Numbered from the stretch's first letter, positions 35,277 through 43,890 are shown. The stretch: 50,637 nucleotides of DNA from a bacterium (GCA_025774545.1 JALGVU010000019.1:1-50637); one strand, 5' to 3'. Translations and numbers: made by a program. The notes: a model not told the origin generated them from the letters alone.

Positions 35277-35293
35277 CCGTGAGACCCCGCCTC
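35268..35293. terminator. Hairpin between plsY and the convergent PEP-CTERM gene
   Basis: Perfect 9-bp arms gaggcgggg (35268-35276) and ccccgcctc (35285-35293), loop of 8. No long T-run. Confidence 0.5.
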
Positions 35294-35324
35294 GCGCTTC
35301 ATCTGTCGCGGTCGCTCCGCGCTC

Positions 35325-35648
35325 CTAGTCGCACAACCTCCGGCGCAGAATCACCCCGATCCCCACGAGCCCGCTGCTCAGGAGCAGCAGCGTCGCCGGC
35401 TCCGGCACGGGCGGGAGGTTGTTGTGCATCTTCGCCTGCCCTGTCTGCCACGGTTCCCCACTACCGACCGCCAGATCACGGCTCTCGTACTCGTAGCCGG
35501 ATCGCACCCGCATCGACTCGAGCTGGCCGAGCATGACCTGCGTCTCGTCCCCGCGCGCGAGCTCCTCGTGAAGGAAGAGCGTCGCGGACGCGCCCGTCGA
35601 CAGCGCGAGCAGAACGATGAGCGCTCCAATGATCGCAAGCTTGGTCAC
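35325..35648 (-). CDS. Small PEP-CTERM exported protein
   Basis: 107 residues, GTG 35648 (GGGGAGG upstream). Signal peptide 1-22 (VTKLAIIGALIVLLALSTGA). A short polar body of about 55 residues follows. It ends with a textbook PEP-CTERM signal: VPEPATLLLLSSG from residue 81, a hydrophobic segment, then RRRLCD. Such tails are recognised by an exosortase in the inner membrane, which cuts at the PEP motif. No exosortase is in the window, but its presence elsewhere in the genome is implied. Confidence 0.85.
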   Translation of the reverse strand: MTKLAIIGALIVLLALSTGASATLFLHEELARGDETQVMLGQLESMRVRSGYEYESRDLAVGSGEPWQTGQAKMHNNLPPVPEPATLLLLSSGLVGIGVILRRRLCD

Positions 35649-35797
35649 TGCGCCATACCTCCCCGGGGACTCCCCGGAACTTGGGCTCTCGTCTCGGACC
35701 ACTCCAGCGTGCGTCGGCGTGCCCAGCGAATGACGGCTCATTCAGACCGTGAGAGCGTCGCCCGCGGCCACGCCAAGTCAACGTCTTACCATGTACA

Positions 35798-35827
35798 AGA
35801 ATAACACAGACTTCTCAGTGTTGTCAA
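35798..35827 (-). promoter_or_regulatory. Sigma-70 promoter of the PEP-CTERM gene
   Basis: Minus strand TTGACA (perfect), 18 bases, TATTCT, about 150 bases before GTG 35648, in an AT-rich patch. Confidence 0.55.
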
Positions 35828-36045
35828 GTTCAATGATCAGGGGCCACATCCTCGTCCGGCTCCACGAGTTCCTCGGACTTCTTGGGGCGTCTGGGAGCCT
35901 GCAAGGCCGCTCCTGGCCCTTGTGGGCGCTCTGCGTGCACGCCCCAGAGTCCCGCAGGACGTTCGAGGGCCCGCGTCGCGACTCGGACGAGCGGCGCCGC
36001 CCCCGGATCCGCCCGCGAACCTGCGCCCAAAGACCGCTCCGGCGG
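35828..36045. other. Gene-free stretch
   Basis: Between the PEP-CTERM promoter and the selenoprotein terminator. Small overlapping frames on both strands show no recognisable protein. Nothing else seen. Confidence 0.3.
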
Positions 36046-36081
36046 AAAGAACAAGGCGGGCGCCGTGGAAGGACGCCCGCC
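36046..36081 (-). terminator. Rho-independent terminator of the selenoprotein candidate gene
   Basis: Arms 36055-36062 and 36074-36081 form an 8-bp GC stem; on the minus strand it is followed by TTGTTCTTT. It begins about 25 bases after the stop codon at 36107. Confidence 0.65.
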
Positions 36082-36106
36082 CTGGATCTCCTGAGTCCCT
36101 ACTCAC

Positions 36107-37135
36107 CTACCTGAGCTTCACGAGCTTGCTGCCGGTGATCTCCTCCTGGCCGTGCATCAACCGGACGAAGTAGATCCCCGCGGCGACCTCGTGGCCCGAG
36201 GCGTCGCGTCCGTCCCACGATACCTCGTGCTCGCCTCCGGGAAGCCTGCCCTGGAAGACGGCCGTGACGCGGCGGCCCGCGGCGTCGTAGAGCTCGATCG
36301 AGACGTCGCCCGCAGCCGGCAACGCGAAGGCGATGCGCGTCCGCCCTGCGAACGGGTTCGGGCTCGCCGGTGACAGTGCAAGCGCGGTGACCGCGGTCTC
36401 GTCGGGCACCGACGTGGTGTTCGTCTCACTGAAGCAGGCCTGAAGCACGCCGTAGGTGTGCGTGAGGTCGGCGTACGGGCACGGGCTCGGGTTGAACCCG
36501 CCGGCCTTCTGCACCCAGCAGGCCACGCCCATCGTGTCGTAATCCCACGCCGCCTGCACGGTGAAGGTCTTCTGAATGTCGATACTCTGACCTGTGAGGA
36601 GCTCGAACGCGTCGCCCGTGGTGCTCGTCAGATACTCGACGACGTGATAGGGCATGTGCGAACGGCCCCCGCCGTAGCAGGGCACCATGTCGTCGTGCGT
36701 CGCGACCATGCAGAAGAGGGCGCCCGTCACGTCCTCCTCGGCCTCGATGTGCGCCGTGAAGTCCCCGATGCCGTTCTCCGTCAGCGTGATCGTCAGCGGG
36801 GACGGCAACGCTGCGTGCGCCTGAAAGTCGGCCTCGAGCCACGAGGTCGGCCACACGTCCTGGAGGCCGTTCCCGGCGATCGTCGGCATCGCGGTGATTC
36901 CGTAGAAGCTCGTCCTGTCAGGCCAGAGGGGGATATCGATGTCGTTGTGCTGGACGAGCACCATCTCCTCGTGGCTGTGCGTCTGCTGCCAGCCGTCGAC
37001 CGCAACTGCGGCCGCAGGACACGTGCTTCACCACGTCGCGCTGAAGTGCTCGTAGAGCACCGTTCTGTCAGCGCCGGTCGCCATCGAGACGAGAATCAGA
37101 ATGGAACAGAGGGCAATCAGACAAGCCCTGAGCAT
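36107..37135 (-). CDS. Probable secreted selenoprotein: thioredoxin-fold (Omp28-like) domain with FlgD-like tail
   Basis: From ATG 37135 (AAGGAGG upstream) the frame encodes a signal peptide (1-22). It continues VLYEHFSATW, TGA at codon 36 (37030-37028) and STCPAAAVAVDGW. With selenocysteine the active site is U36-S-T-C39, the position of CxxC in thioredoxin/Omp28-type proteins (EEFTGTWCGxCP-like). The cis-proline expected in that fold is present (AMPT, Pro84). An 8-bp hairpin with apex about 22 bases after TGA fits a bacterial SECIS. Residues about 251-342 are a FlgD-like domain (SPASPNPFAGRTRIAFALP to SKLVKLR). Conventional calling would start at 36964 and lose signal peptide and active site. 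A nonsense mutation of Cys36 cannot be excluded. Confidence 0.75.
36997..37014 (-). promoter_or_regulatory. Candidate bacterial SECIS hairpin
   Basis: On the minus strand, bases 14-31 after the TGA form an 8-bp stem (one G-T pair). The apical loop is GU, or AGUU if the closing A-T opens. It begins 21-22 bases after the UGA and has a G among its first two bases, as the bacterial SECIS model requires. Confidence 0.5.
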
Positions 37136-37244
37136 AGCTCCCCTCCTTCGCGCGCGCGTGCTACCTCCCCAATCTCTGCTACGCGCTGCAAAGGCGCTTG
37201 GGCAGCCCGTCCCAGGACATTACGGCGGGATCGATACTGGCTTG

Positions 37245-37273
37245 AGAGTACCACATCCCGAGCCGCCAGTCAA
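37245..37273 (-). promoter_or_regulatory. Sigma-70-like promoter of the selenoprotein candidate gene
   Basis: Minus strand TTGACT, 17 bases, TACTCT, about 110 bases before ATG 37135, upstream of the TGA-containing 5' part. It supports transcription of the whole long frame. Confidence 0.5.
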
Positions 37274-37323
37274 GATCGGACCCCCCCCCTCGCGCGCCGG
37301 CCGGATTCGGCGCCGCTTGCCCG

Positions 37324-37352
37324 TTGCATCTCCCCCGCCGCCCGGATACTAT
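37324..37352 (+). promoter_or_regulatory. Sigma-70 promoter of hflKC
   Basis: TTGCAT, 17 bases, TACTAT; leader of about 115 bases to ATG 37474. Confidence 0.5.
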
Positions 37353-37473
37353 AGGCTCCGTTTGCACGACCGCCCGCTTCGGGCGCCGGGCCGGATGCAC
37401 CGTTCCCGGCACTCCGGACGCCCGGCGCGCCGGTCCATCGCTCGCTCCCAGGAGCAACAGGAAAGGAGACCCC

Positions 37474-38466
37474 ATGGAGTACGACCCTGAGATGATGCTC
37501 CGACAGCTCCCGCGCCTGAGGATCCCGGACCTCCGCGGGAACCTCGGCCGGTGGGTCGCGATCGGCATCGTCGCGATCATCTTCCTCTCCACGACGTTCT
37601 ACTCGGTTGCCACCGATGAGGTGGCTGTCGTGAAGCGTCTCGGCGCCTACGTCCGAACGGTCCCGAGCGGGCTTCACTTCAAGCTCCCCTTCGCGCTCGA
37701 GAAGGTGCAGAAGGTCCGAGTGAAGCACGTCTTCAAGGAGGAGTTCGGGTTCGCCACCGCGCGGGCCGGGATCCGCACGGTGTACCAGCGGGGCGACTTC
37801 TCGGGCGAGTCGCTCATGCTCACCGGCGACCTGAACGCGGCGGTCGTCGAGTGGATCGTGCAGTACCGAGTCAACGACCCGGTCAAGTTCCTCTTCGAGG
37901 TGCGTGAGGTGCTGGACACCCTGAGGGACGTCTCGGAGGCGGCGATGCGCCAGATCGTCGGCGACCGGAGCGTCACGGAGGTTCTGACCGTGGGACGGCG
38001 CGAGGTGGCGGACGAATCGCAGCAGGCAATGCAGAGGATCCTCGACGACTACGAGACCGGGATCCAGATCGTCGCCGTGAACCTCAAGGACGTGAACCCG
38101 CCCAACCCGGTGAAGCCCTCGTTCAACGAGGTGAACGAGGCCAAGCAGGAGAAGGAGCGCCTGATCAACGAGGGATGGGCGGAGTACAACAAGGCGATTC
38201 CGGCGGCCGAGGGCGAGGCGCAGCGCGCGATCCGGGACGCCGAGGGCTACGCGCTCGGGAGGGTGAACCGCGCCGAGGGCGACGCCGAGCGCTTCGTGGC
38301 GGTCTGGCGGGAATACTCGCGGGCCAAGGACGTCACGAAGAGGCGTCTCTACCTCGAGACCATGAGCGAGGTTCTGCCGGGGATCCCCAACAAGTACATC
38401 GTCGACGCCCAGCTTGAGAGCTTCCTCCCCCTCCTTCAGCTCAGCAAGAAGGGAGGGACGCCATGA
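37474..38466 (+). CDS. hflK: SPFH/band-7 protein HflK, FtsH protease modulator
   Basis: 330 residues from ATG 37474 (AAAGGAGACCCC upstream). One membrane segment (about 27-45) is followed by the band-7 domain (DEVAVVKRLGAYVRTVPSGL, then VEWIVQYRVNDPVKFLF) and a coiled-coil region rich in Ala/Glu (NEVNEAKQEKERLIN, then EGEAQRAIRDAEGYAL). HflK and HflC form a large ring complex around FtsH in the inner membrane and limit its proteolysis. Its stop overlaps the hflC start (ATGA, 38463-38466). Confidence 0.9.
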   Translation: MEYDPEMMLRQLPRLRIPDLRGNLGRWVAIGIVAIIFLSTTFYSVATDEVAVVKRLGAYVRTVPSGLHFKLPFALEKVQKVRVKHVFKEEFGFATARAGIRTVYQRGDFSGESLMLTGDLNAAVVEWIVQYRVNDPVKFLFEVREVLDTLRDVSEAAMRQIVGDRSVTEVLTVGRREVADESQQAMQRILDDYETGIQIVAVNLKDVNPPNPVKPSFNEVNEAKQEKERLINEGWAEYNKAIPAAEGEAQRAIRDAEGYALGRVNRAEGDAERFVAVWREYSRAKDVTKRRLYLETMSEVLPGIPNKYIVDAQLESFLPLLQLSKKGGTP

Positions 38467-39398
38467 GCGTGAGCAGAATCACGGTCGCCGTCATCCTCGG
38501 CTTCGTGGCGCTCATCATCCTCTCGAGCGCGATCTACGTCGTCGACATGACCCAGCAGATCGTCCTGACGCAGTTCGGCCGCCCGATCGGCGAGCCGATC
38601 ACGAGCCCTGGCCTCAAGATGAAGATCCCGTTCATCCAGAAGGCCAACGTGTTCGAGAAGCGGATTCTCGAGTGGGACGGAAACCCGAGCCAGATTCCGA
38701 CCAAGGACAAGAAGTACATCTGGGTCGACACGTTCGCCCGGTGGCGGATCGCCGATCCCCTCAAGTTCATGCAGTCGGTCTCGAACGAGCTCGGGGCGCA
38801 GGCGCGATTGGACGACGTGATCGACGCCGTGACGCGCGACCTCATCACGAGTCACGACCTCATCGAGGTCGTTCGCAGCTCGAACCGGGAAATGGCCGGG
38901 GCGGAGCTCGACGTGCAGACGCGGGACGTCGAGCCAGTCGAGATAGGACGATTCGCGATCACCCGCCAGATCTTCCAGAGGGCGTCCGAGCAGATGCCGC
39001 GCTACGGCATCGAGCTCGTGGACGTCGAGATCAAACGCATCAACTACGTCGAGGAGGTACGCCAGAAGGTCTACGAACGGATGATCTCCGAGCGGAGGAG
39101 GATCGCCGAGCAGTACCGTTCCGAGGGACGCGGACAGAGCGCGGAGATCCGCGGCCAGAAGGAGAAGGAGCTCGAACGCATCACGTCGGAGGCCTACCGC
39201 ATCGCCGAGGAGATCAGAGGAACCGCCGACGCGGAGGCGACGGGCATCTACGCCGCCGCGTACGGGCGCGATCCCGAGTTCTACTCCTTCCTGCGGACGC
39301 TCGAGAGCTACAAGCACACGATCGGCGAGGACAGCTCCGTGATCCTCACGACCGACAGCGACTACTTCAAGTACCTGAAGCGGATGTCAGGAAGGTAG
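38463..39398 (+). CDS. hflC: SPFH/band-7 protein HflC, FtsH protease modulator
   Basis: 311 residues, ATG 38463 overlapping the hflK stop, so translationally coupled. It has an N-terminal membrane segment (about 9-25), then band-7 motifs VLTQFGRPIGEPITSPGLKM and WVDTFARWRIADPLKFM. The HflC-type helix follows (IEVVRSSNREMAG, then YEEV-like VEEVRQKVYERMISERRRIA), ending SDYFKYLKRMSGR. Length and order match the HflKC pair of other bacteria. Confidence 0.9.
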   Translation: MSVSRITVAVILGFVALIILSSAIYVVDMTQQIVLTQFGRPIGEPITSPGLKMKIPFIQKANVFEKRILEWDGNPSQIPTKDKKYIWVDTFARWRIADPLKFMQSVSNELGAQARLDDVIDAVTRDLITSHDLIEVVRSSNREMAGAELDVQTRDVEPVEIGRFAITRQIFQRASEQMPRYGIELVDVEIKRINYVEEVRQKVYERMISERRRIAEQYRSEGRGQSAEIRGQKEKELERITSEAYRIAEEIRGTADAEATGIYAAAYGRDPEFYSFLRTLESYKHTIGEDSSVILTTDSDYFKYLKRMSGR

Positions 39399-39420
39399 GC
39401 GCACGGAGGGAATCGAACCG

Positions 39421-39452
39421 AGGCGGCGGCCCGGCTTGCCGGGCCGCCGCCT
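39421..39452. terminator. Bidirectional terminator hairpin after hflC
   Basis: Perfect 14-bp stem, 39421-39434 with 39439-39452, loop cttg. It separates hflC from the convergent methyltransferase gene. Confidence 0.7.
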
Positions 39453-39469
39453 CGTGAGCACGGGGTGTC

Positions 39470-40234
39470 TCAGCGGTTCGGGCGGCCGCCCCGCGACCGC
39501 GGCCTCCGCGCGATCGTCGTCATTCGGCGGCTTCCGCGAGTGAAGTCCGAGCCGTCCGTGCAATCGCAGAACCGCTCGACCTCGAGCCCGGCGCGCTCGA
39601 CCAGACGGGTCATCTGGCGAGGCGTGTAGAGCCGGATGGAGCTGTGCCGGCGGACGCGCCGCCCGCCGCGCTGGAAGATCCAGACGCCGTCGATCCGCTG
39701 GGCCTCCGGGTCCCAGCGATTCACGGTGCTGATCCGCACGGGCCCGTAGTCGGTCGTGAAGCGCTCGCGGAACTCCCTCAGGATCCGTTCGCGGTTCGCC
39801 TGGTCGATGAGCACCCGCCCACCGGGCCGGAGGAGCCTCGCGAACCCCTCGAGGACCTCGAGGTTCGTCTCGTCGTCGAAGTAGCCGAAGCTCCCCCACC
39901 AGTTGACGACGGCGTTGAAACCCGCGTCGAGCCTGAGCCTTCGCATGTCGCCCACGTGGAACTCGCCCGCGAGCCCGGCCTCACGGAAACGTCGCCGCGC
40001 GCGGCGGATGCTCGTCTGACACCGGTCGACGCCGACGACCTCGCACCCGGCCCTCGCCAACTCGAACGAGATCCGGCCGTCGCCGCACGGGACGTCGGCG
40101 ACCCGGGAGCCCTTCCGGAGCCGGAGCGCCCGCCGCACGTTGCGCGCCTCCTTCGGCGCGACGTCTCTCATGGCGGGCGCGCGCTGGAGCGCGCTCCAGG
40201 CGCCGGTGAAGAAGGTGTCGGTCCAGTGCGTCAC
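39470..40234 (-). CDS. Class I SAM-dependent methyltransferase
   Basis: 254 residues, ATG 40234. Motif I is RVADVPCGDGRISFELARAG (SAM glycine loop), the acidic residue ending strand two is in VVGVDRC, GDMRRLRL is motif II and FARLLRPGGRVLID is motif III. The aromatic FNAVVNWWGSFGYF resembles small-molecule methyltransferases. No signal peptide; cytoplasmic. Target unknown. It ends near a shared terminator with hflC and has its own promoter. Confidence 0.8.
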   Translation of the reverse strand: MTHWTDTFFTGAWSALQRAPAMRDVAPKEARNVRRALRLRKGSRVADVPCGDGRISFELARAGCEVVGVDRCQTSIRRARRRFREAGLAGEFHVGDMRRLRLDAGFNAVVNWWGSFGYFDDETNLEVLEGFARLLRPGGRVLIDQANRERILREFRERFTTDYGPVRISTVNRWDPEAQRIDGVWIFQRGGRRVRRHSSIRLYTPRQMTRLVERAGLEVERFCDCTDGSDFTRGSRRMTTIARRPRSRGGRPNR

Positions 40235-40338
40235 GCCGTGCTCCTCTCGTCGACGCCGACAGACCCGCCGTCGCGCACCCGCTCCTCCGCTCGACGCGGC
40301 GGGGCGAACGGCGCAACCCTCGCGTCATCGCTCGCCCC

Positions 40339-40368
40339 ACACTAGCAGCACCAATCGTCTCGATTCAA
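40339..40368 (-). promoter_or_regulatory. Possible promoter of the methyltransferase gene
   Basis: Minus strand TTGAAT, 18 bases, TAGTGT, about 105 bases before ATG 40234. Confidence 0.35.
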
Positions 40369-40558
40369 GCGGGATGCCCGCGGGCATGTTCGCGGTCGCA
40401 ACCCGCCCCCGGGATCGCGACCCGCTCCTGCGCTCGCAACCCGAGCCCGGGAGCGCTGCTGCCCGCAGTCGCGCGCTCGGACACCGCCCGCGGGACTCCC
40501 CCGGGGACGCAGCCCGTGCCCGGAGCGGCCGCAGGCAGCGCCGAGCGCTGGAGCGCCC
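40369..40558. other. Gene-free, extremely GC-rich stretch
   Basis: Contains short degenerate repeats of the type cgcaacccg / cgcgacccg and a 14-base palindrome atgcccgcgggcat (40374-40387). No gene, tRNA or terminator with T-run recognised. Confidence 0.3.
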
Positions 40559-41965
40559 CTACTGCTCGAAGTAGCCGTCGGGGTTCGGCAGCGTGATCTC
40601 CCGGTCCTCTTCGTCCGAGCGCAGGAGGGCCGCGAAATCGACCCCGCTGTCCTCGGCCATGGCGAACGCGTCTCCGAGGAACCGAGCCCACGCAATCTCG
40701 TCGCCCGTCTTCTCGGCGTGGTGTGGGAACTCCATGCCGCTCGACGCGAGCGACCGCCCGAGAAGCCACTCGACCGCCGCCCGCGACACGTCGGTGTAGC
40801 TCGTGCCGGCCGGCTTCCTCACGACGACGACCCCATCGTCCCGAACTCGCACGGCCTCGGCCTCGCCGATCAGGTCCGCCACGAGCGCGGCCGCCCCCTC
40901 GTACTGCGCGCCCGGAGAGAGGCCCTCCGCCTCGGCCAGAAGCCCGCGCGCCTCCCTGAGCGAAGCGACGAGCTCCCCGTACTGAGAGGTTCTCGACAGC
41001 CCGCGGGATGACGTTGCGAGATCGTACGCCCGAGCAACGAGATCGACCTCGCGCGCGGCGCGCGCCGCCGCAACGGCCGCCTGAAGCCCGGGATCGGCAC
41101 CGAGCCGCGTCGCTGCGACTGCCAGGCTCTCGGCCCGAACGAAGTCGAACCCCCCCGCCGCGGTCAGGGTCTCGACGGTCAGCGCCCGCGCGTTCTCGGC
41201 ATCGACCGCGCGGCCGAGCGCCTCGTGCAAGGCGCGGAACGCCTCCGTCGTGAGCGCGAACTCGCCTGCGATCTCCTCACTGACCCGTCTCGCCGTGTCG
41301 AGGTCGCCGGCGTCGAGGGCCACCCGCGCGTGCTCGATCCTCTCGAGATCCCGGTGGTTCGCGTCCGCGATCGCCGCCGCCTCTTCATCCGTGAGCGCGA
41401 GCCTCACCAGCTCCCCCACCTCGAGCTCGCGCACGCCGTTCAGGTCGGTGAGAGAATCCCACGCGCGGTGGACGTCGCGGCTCGGCTCCGGGAGCTCGGA
41501 CGGAAGCACGCCGCGCTCGGCCGCGGCGGCGGCCTCAGCGAGACTCCAGAGGCTCTCACCGGGCAGCACGACGGCGACGCGATAGCCGAGGAGCACGCCC
41601 CCGGCAGCGTCGCACTCGACGTGCTCGATCTCGCTCTCGATGAGGCGCGTCCTCGCCCGGACGATCTGTCTCGATCTCCACCTCGCGGTCCTGATCGCGG
41701 CGAGGTCCTCCGCGTACTGCGTGCCCGCCTCGACGCTCTCAGCGGTCTTGATGTACCCGAGCGCTCGCCGATACCTGCCGCTCTCGAGGGAGGCGGCCGC
41801 GAGCTCCCGCCAATCGCCCGCGGTCCTCCCGCGAACCCGCCTCTCCGCAACCTCCTCGCCGGGAGGCGGAGCCACGCCGCCGCTGCGCGCGAGGATAGGA
41901 ATGAGCGCGCCCAGGAGCAGGATGACGATCGGGAGCGCCCGTGTCGCCTTCGCCGGTAGTCTCAT
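40559..41965 (-). CDS. Exported or membrane-anchored protein with LysM-like region
   Basis: 468 residues from ATG 41965; the frame is open to 42115 but that part is not protein-like. An N-terminal hydrophobic segment (ALPIVILLLGALIPILA) is a signal peptide or anchor. TPR-like helical text follows (DWRELAAASLESGRYRRALG). Residues about 140-205 are LysM-like, with YRVAVVLPGESLWSLAEAA, then SLTDLNGVRELEVGELVRLA, split by an insert. The rest is an Ala/Glu-rich helical region and an acidic C-terminus (NPDGYFEQ). It may bind peptidoglycan in the periplasm. LysM assignment is by pattern only. Confidence 0.6.
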   Translation of the reverse strand: MRLPAKATRALPIVILLLGALIPILARSGGVAPPPGEEVAERRVRGRTAGDWRELAAASLESGRYRRALGYIKTAESVEAGTQYAEDLAAIRTARWRSRQIVRARTRLIESEIEHVECDAAGGVLLGYRVAVVLPGESLWSLAEAAAAAERGVLPSELPEPSRDVHRAWDSLTDLNGVRELEVGELVRLALTDEEAAAIADANHRDLERIEHARVALDAGDLDTARRVSEEIAGEFALTTEAFRALHEALGRAVDAENARALTVETLTAAGGFDFVRAESLAVAATRLGADPGLQAAVAAARAAREVDLVARAYDLATSSRGLSRTSQYGELVASLREARGLLAEAEGLSPGAQYEGAAALVADLIGEAEAVRVRDDGVVVVRKPAGTSYTDVSRAAVEWLLGRSLASSGMEFPHHAEKTGDEIAWARFLGDAFAMAEDSGVDFAALLRSDEEDREITLPNPDGYFEQ

Positions 41966-42220
41966 CGTCGGTCCCCCTTTCCGTGGAGCCGAATCCACCG
42001 TCGCGGTCGTCGCGTCGCGTGTGCGCCCGCGCCCTCGCGGGCGTCGCGGCCCCCGTTCATCCGTCTCACCAGACGGCTGGGACGGGGGGATTCTTCCTGA
42101 TCGAGGGACGTGCATCGAGGAGCGTGCGTCGCGGTTGCGGCGTCTGAGGTGTGCGCGGATCGGGTCCGTGGGAGCAGGCGCCGTCGTCGGTGGCGGCGTG
42201 GGCCGATCGGTTCCGGAGGA

Positions 42221-43156
42221 TCAGGCGCCGTCGCCCACGGAGGCGTGGGCGTGAGCGGTCTCTTCCTCGGTCGACCGGCTGTAGAAGCGATGAGTCGGGT
42301 AGGCGAGAGCGATGTTCGGTTCGTCCGCAAACGCGTGCAGGATGTCCTCCCAGATGGCCTGCTCAGTGCTCCTCCGGCTTCTGGGCTTGCACAGGTACCG
42401 AATCGCCAGGAGGACGCCGCTGTCGCGCACGCTCGTGTAGACGGTCGGGGTGAGCTTCGAGTAGAAGATCATGAACTGCTTGCTGGCTTCCTTGAGCCTC
42501 TGCTCCGCGCCGCGGCTCAGGCTCTCCCCGCGCTTCGTCGCGATCTCGCTCAGGATCCCCTTGGCCCTCTCCCAGTCGCTCTCGAAGGTCACGAGGACGG
42601 GGATCTCGTTCCAGATGTGCTGGAAACCGCGGGTGTAGTTCGCGAGGGGCTGCGTGATGACCACGCCGTTGGGCACGTGCAGGACGCGCCCGGTGCTCTG
42701 ATCGGCCTCGACCCAGTTCGCGATCTCCATGAGCGAGAACTGGAAGGCGCGGATGTCGATGACGTCTCCGGCGTGCTCGCCGACCTGAATGCGGTCACCC
42801 ACGACGAACGGCCTGCGCAGAACGATGAAGATCCACGCCGCGAGATTGGCGATCATGTCGCGGAGGGCGATCGCGAGACCGGCCGACGCGAGACCGGCGA
42901 AGGTGGCGAACGACTGGAAGCCCGTGAGCCAGATCCGTCCGATCACGAGGACCCCGAACAGAACGGCGAGGTAGCCGGTCGCCTTCCGCCAGCCGTATCT
43001 GACCTTCACGTCCTCGCTTCGCCGGTTGACAATGGCGAGGGTGAGCCTGCGAATCAGCCAGAGCACGAGCACGACGGCGGCCGTGTGGATCAGGCTCGTG
43101 ACCACCTCGGGACGGAGGCCCGTGAGCGACGCGATCCGTTCAGCCAACTCGATCAC
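42221..43156 (-). CDS. MscS-family mechanosensitive channel
   Basis: 311 residues, ATG 43156. Three membrane segments are visible; the pore-lining helix is Gly/Ala-rich (FATFAGLASAGLAIALRDMI), followed by the beta-domain with RRPFVVGDRIQVGEHAGDVI and VLHVPNGVVITQPLANYTR. These are the key MscS motifs. It acts as an inner-membrane osmotic safety valve. A good sigma-70 promoter lies upstream at 43282-43309. Confidence 0.9.
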   Translation of the reverse strand: MIELAERIASLTGLRPEVVTSLIHTAAVVLVLWLIRRLTLAIVNRRSEDVKVRYGWRKATGYLAVLFGVLVIGRIWLTGFQSFATFAGLASAGLAIALRDMIANLAAWIFIVLRRPFVVGDRIQVGEHAGDVIDIRAFQFSLMEIANWVEADQSTGRVLHVPNGVVITQPLANYTRGFQHIWNEIPVLVTFESDWERAKGILSEIATKRGESLSRGAEQRLKEASKQFMIFYSKLTPTVYTSVRDSGVLLAIRYLCKPRSRRSTEQAIWEDILHAFADEPNIALAYPTHRFYSRSTEEETAHAHASVGDGA

Positions 43157-43281
43157 TGGGTTCCCTCACGGTTCGGGCCGGCGGCGAGACATCGAGCCTC
43201 GTCGGCTGGCGCCTCGGGAATCGGGTCTTCGGACGCCGGCGTCGGCTCGGTCAATGCGGGCTAAGCACCCGGACGCGCACG

Positions 43282-43309
43282 ACGATAGCAGACAGGGGAG
43301 CGTTGTCAA
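43282..43309 (-). promoter_or_regulatory. Sigma-70 promoter of the mscS-like gene
   Basis: Minus strand TTGACA (perfect), 16 bases, TATCGT; leader about 120 bases. Confidence 0.6.
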
Positions 43310-43376
43310 GTGGGCTCGGCGGCGATCAGCGCCCGTGGCCGGCGCGGTTCACGGACCCCGCTCCGGGACCTTTCGC

Positions 43377-43406
43377 TTGACTCGGTCTCTCCCCCCGCCG
43401 TATACT
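43377..43406 (+). promoter_or_regulatory. Sigma-70 promoter of the cold-shock gene
   Basis: TTGACT, 18 bases, TATACT. Start near 43413, giving a leader of about 115 bases, long as is common for cold-shock mRNAs. Confidence 0.65.
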
Positions 43407-43526
43407 CCGCGGCGGCCCGAACGCGCATTGCCGGACATCGGGTGCAAGGAGTTCTTGGCGATGACGAGACGACTGTCATCCCCGTTTCGTTGGGGCCCCG
43501 CGACGCGTGAGAGGGGGTAGTTCAGA

Positions 43527-43754
43527 GTGCCAGTCGGACGAATCAAGTGGTTCAACGTCTCGAAGGGCTACGGCTTCATCGAGATCGAAGGGAGCGAGGA
43601 CGTCTTCGTCCATTACTCGGCCATTCAGATGGACGGCTTCAAGGCGCTCCAGGAGGGCGACGCCGTCGAGTTCGAGGTGGCGAACGACGGGAAGGGCCCG
43701 AAGGCCGCGAACGTCGTCGTGACGGCCAGGACCGAGGAGCAACCCAGCTACTAG
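43527..43754 (+). CDS. Cold-shock domain protein (CspA family)
   Basis: 75 residues from GTG 43527 (GAGGGGGTAG upstream). It is the full cold-shock fold: [19 protein letters not shown] carries RNP-1 (KGYGFI, 13-18) and DVFVHYSAI (25-33) is RNP-2. The rest ends in the usual [17 protein letters not shown]. It binds single-stranded RNA/DNA as a chaperone in the cytoplasm. It is a single-gene transcript with its own promoter and terminator. Confidence 0.95.
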   Translation: MPVGRIKWFNVSKGYGFIEIEGSEDVFVHYSAIQMDGFKALQEGDAVEFEVANDGKGPKAANVVVTARTEEQPSY

Positions 43755-43789
43755 CTGGAACGAGAGCGCGGTGCGAGCTTCAGACAGCG

Positions 43790-43820
43790 GGGGCCCGTCT
43801 TGAGAGACGGGCCCCTGTTT
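43790..43820 (+). terminator. Rho-independent terminator of the cold-shock gene
   Basis: Perfect 11-bp stem (43790-43800 with 43805-43815), loop tgag, followed by TGTTT. Confidence 0.75.
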
Positions 43821-43890
43821 CACGTGTCTCGCGTCCGATTCGGCTCACCGATCCGAGGGCCGGCGACTCACGGCTCCTCGAACCGGCGGC

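Noticed and set aside
35749-36114. 121-codon plus-strand frame between the PEP-CTERM and selenoprotein genes
   Set aside because: It crosses the PEP-CTERM promoter and the terminator of the next gene and has Arg/Pro-rich shadow composition.
36107-36964. Conventional gene model starting at ATG 36964
   Set aside because: It would remove the signal peptide and redox motif although ribosome site, promoter and an uninterrupted frame (apart from TGA) lie upstream.
39405-39470. tRNA-like 3' end (ggttcgattccc on the minus strand)
   Set aside because: No 5' acceptor, D-arm or anticodon arm can be folded; the upstream sequence is the perfect terminator hairpin of hflC.
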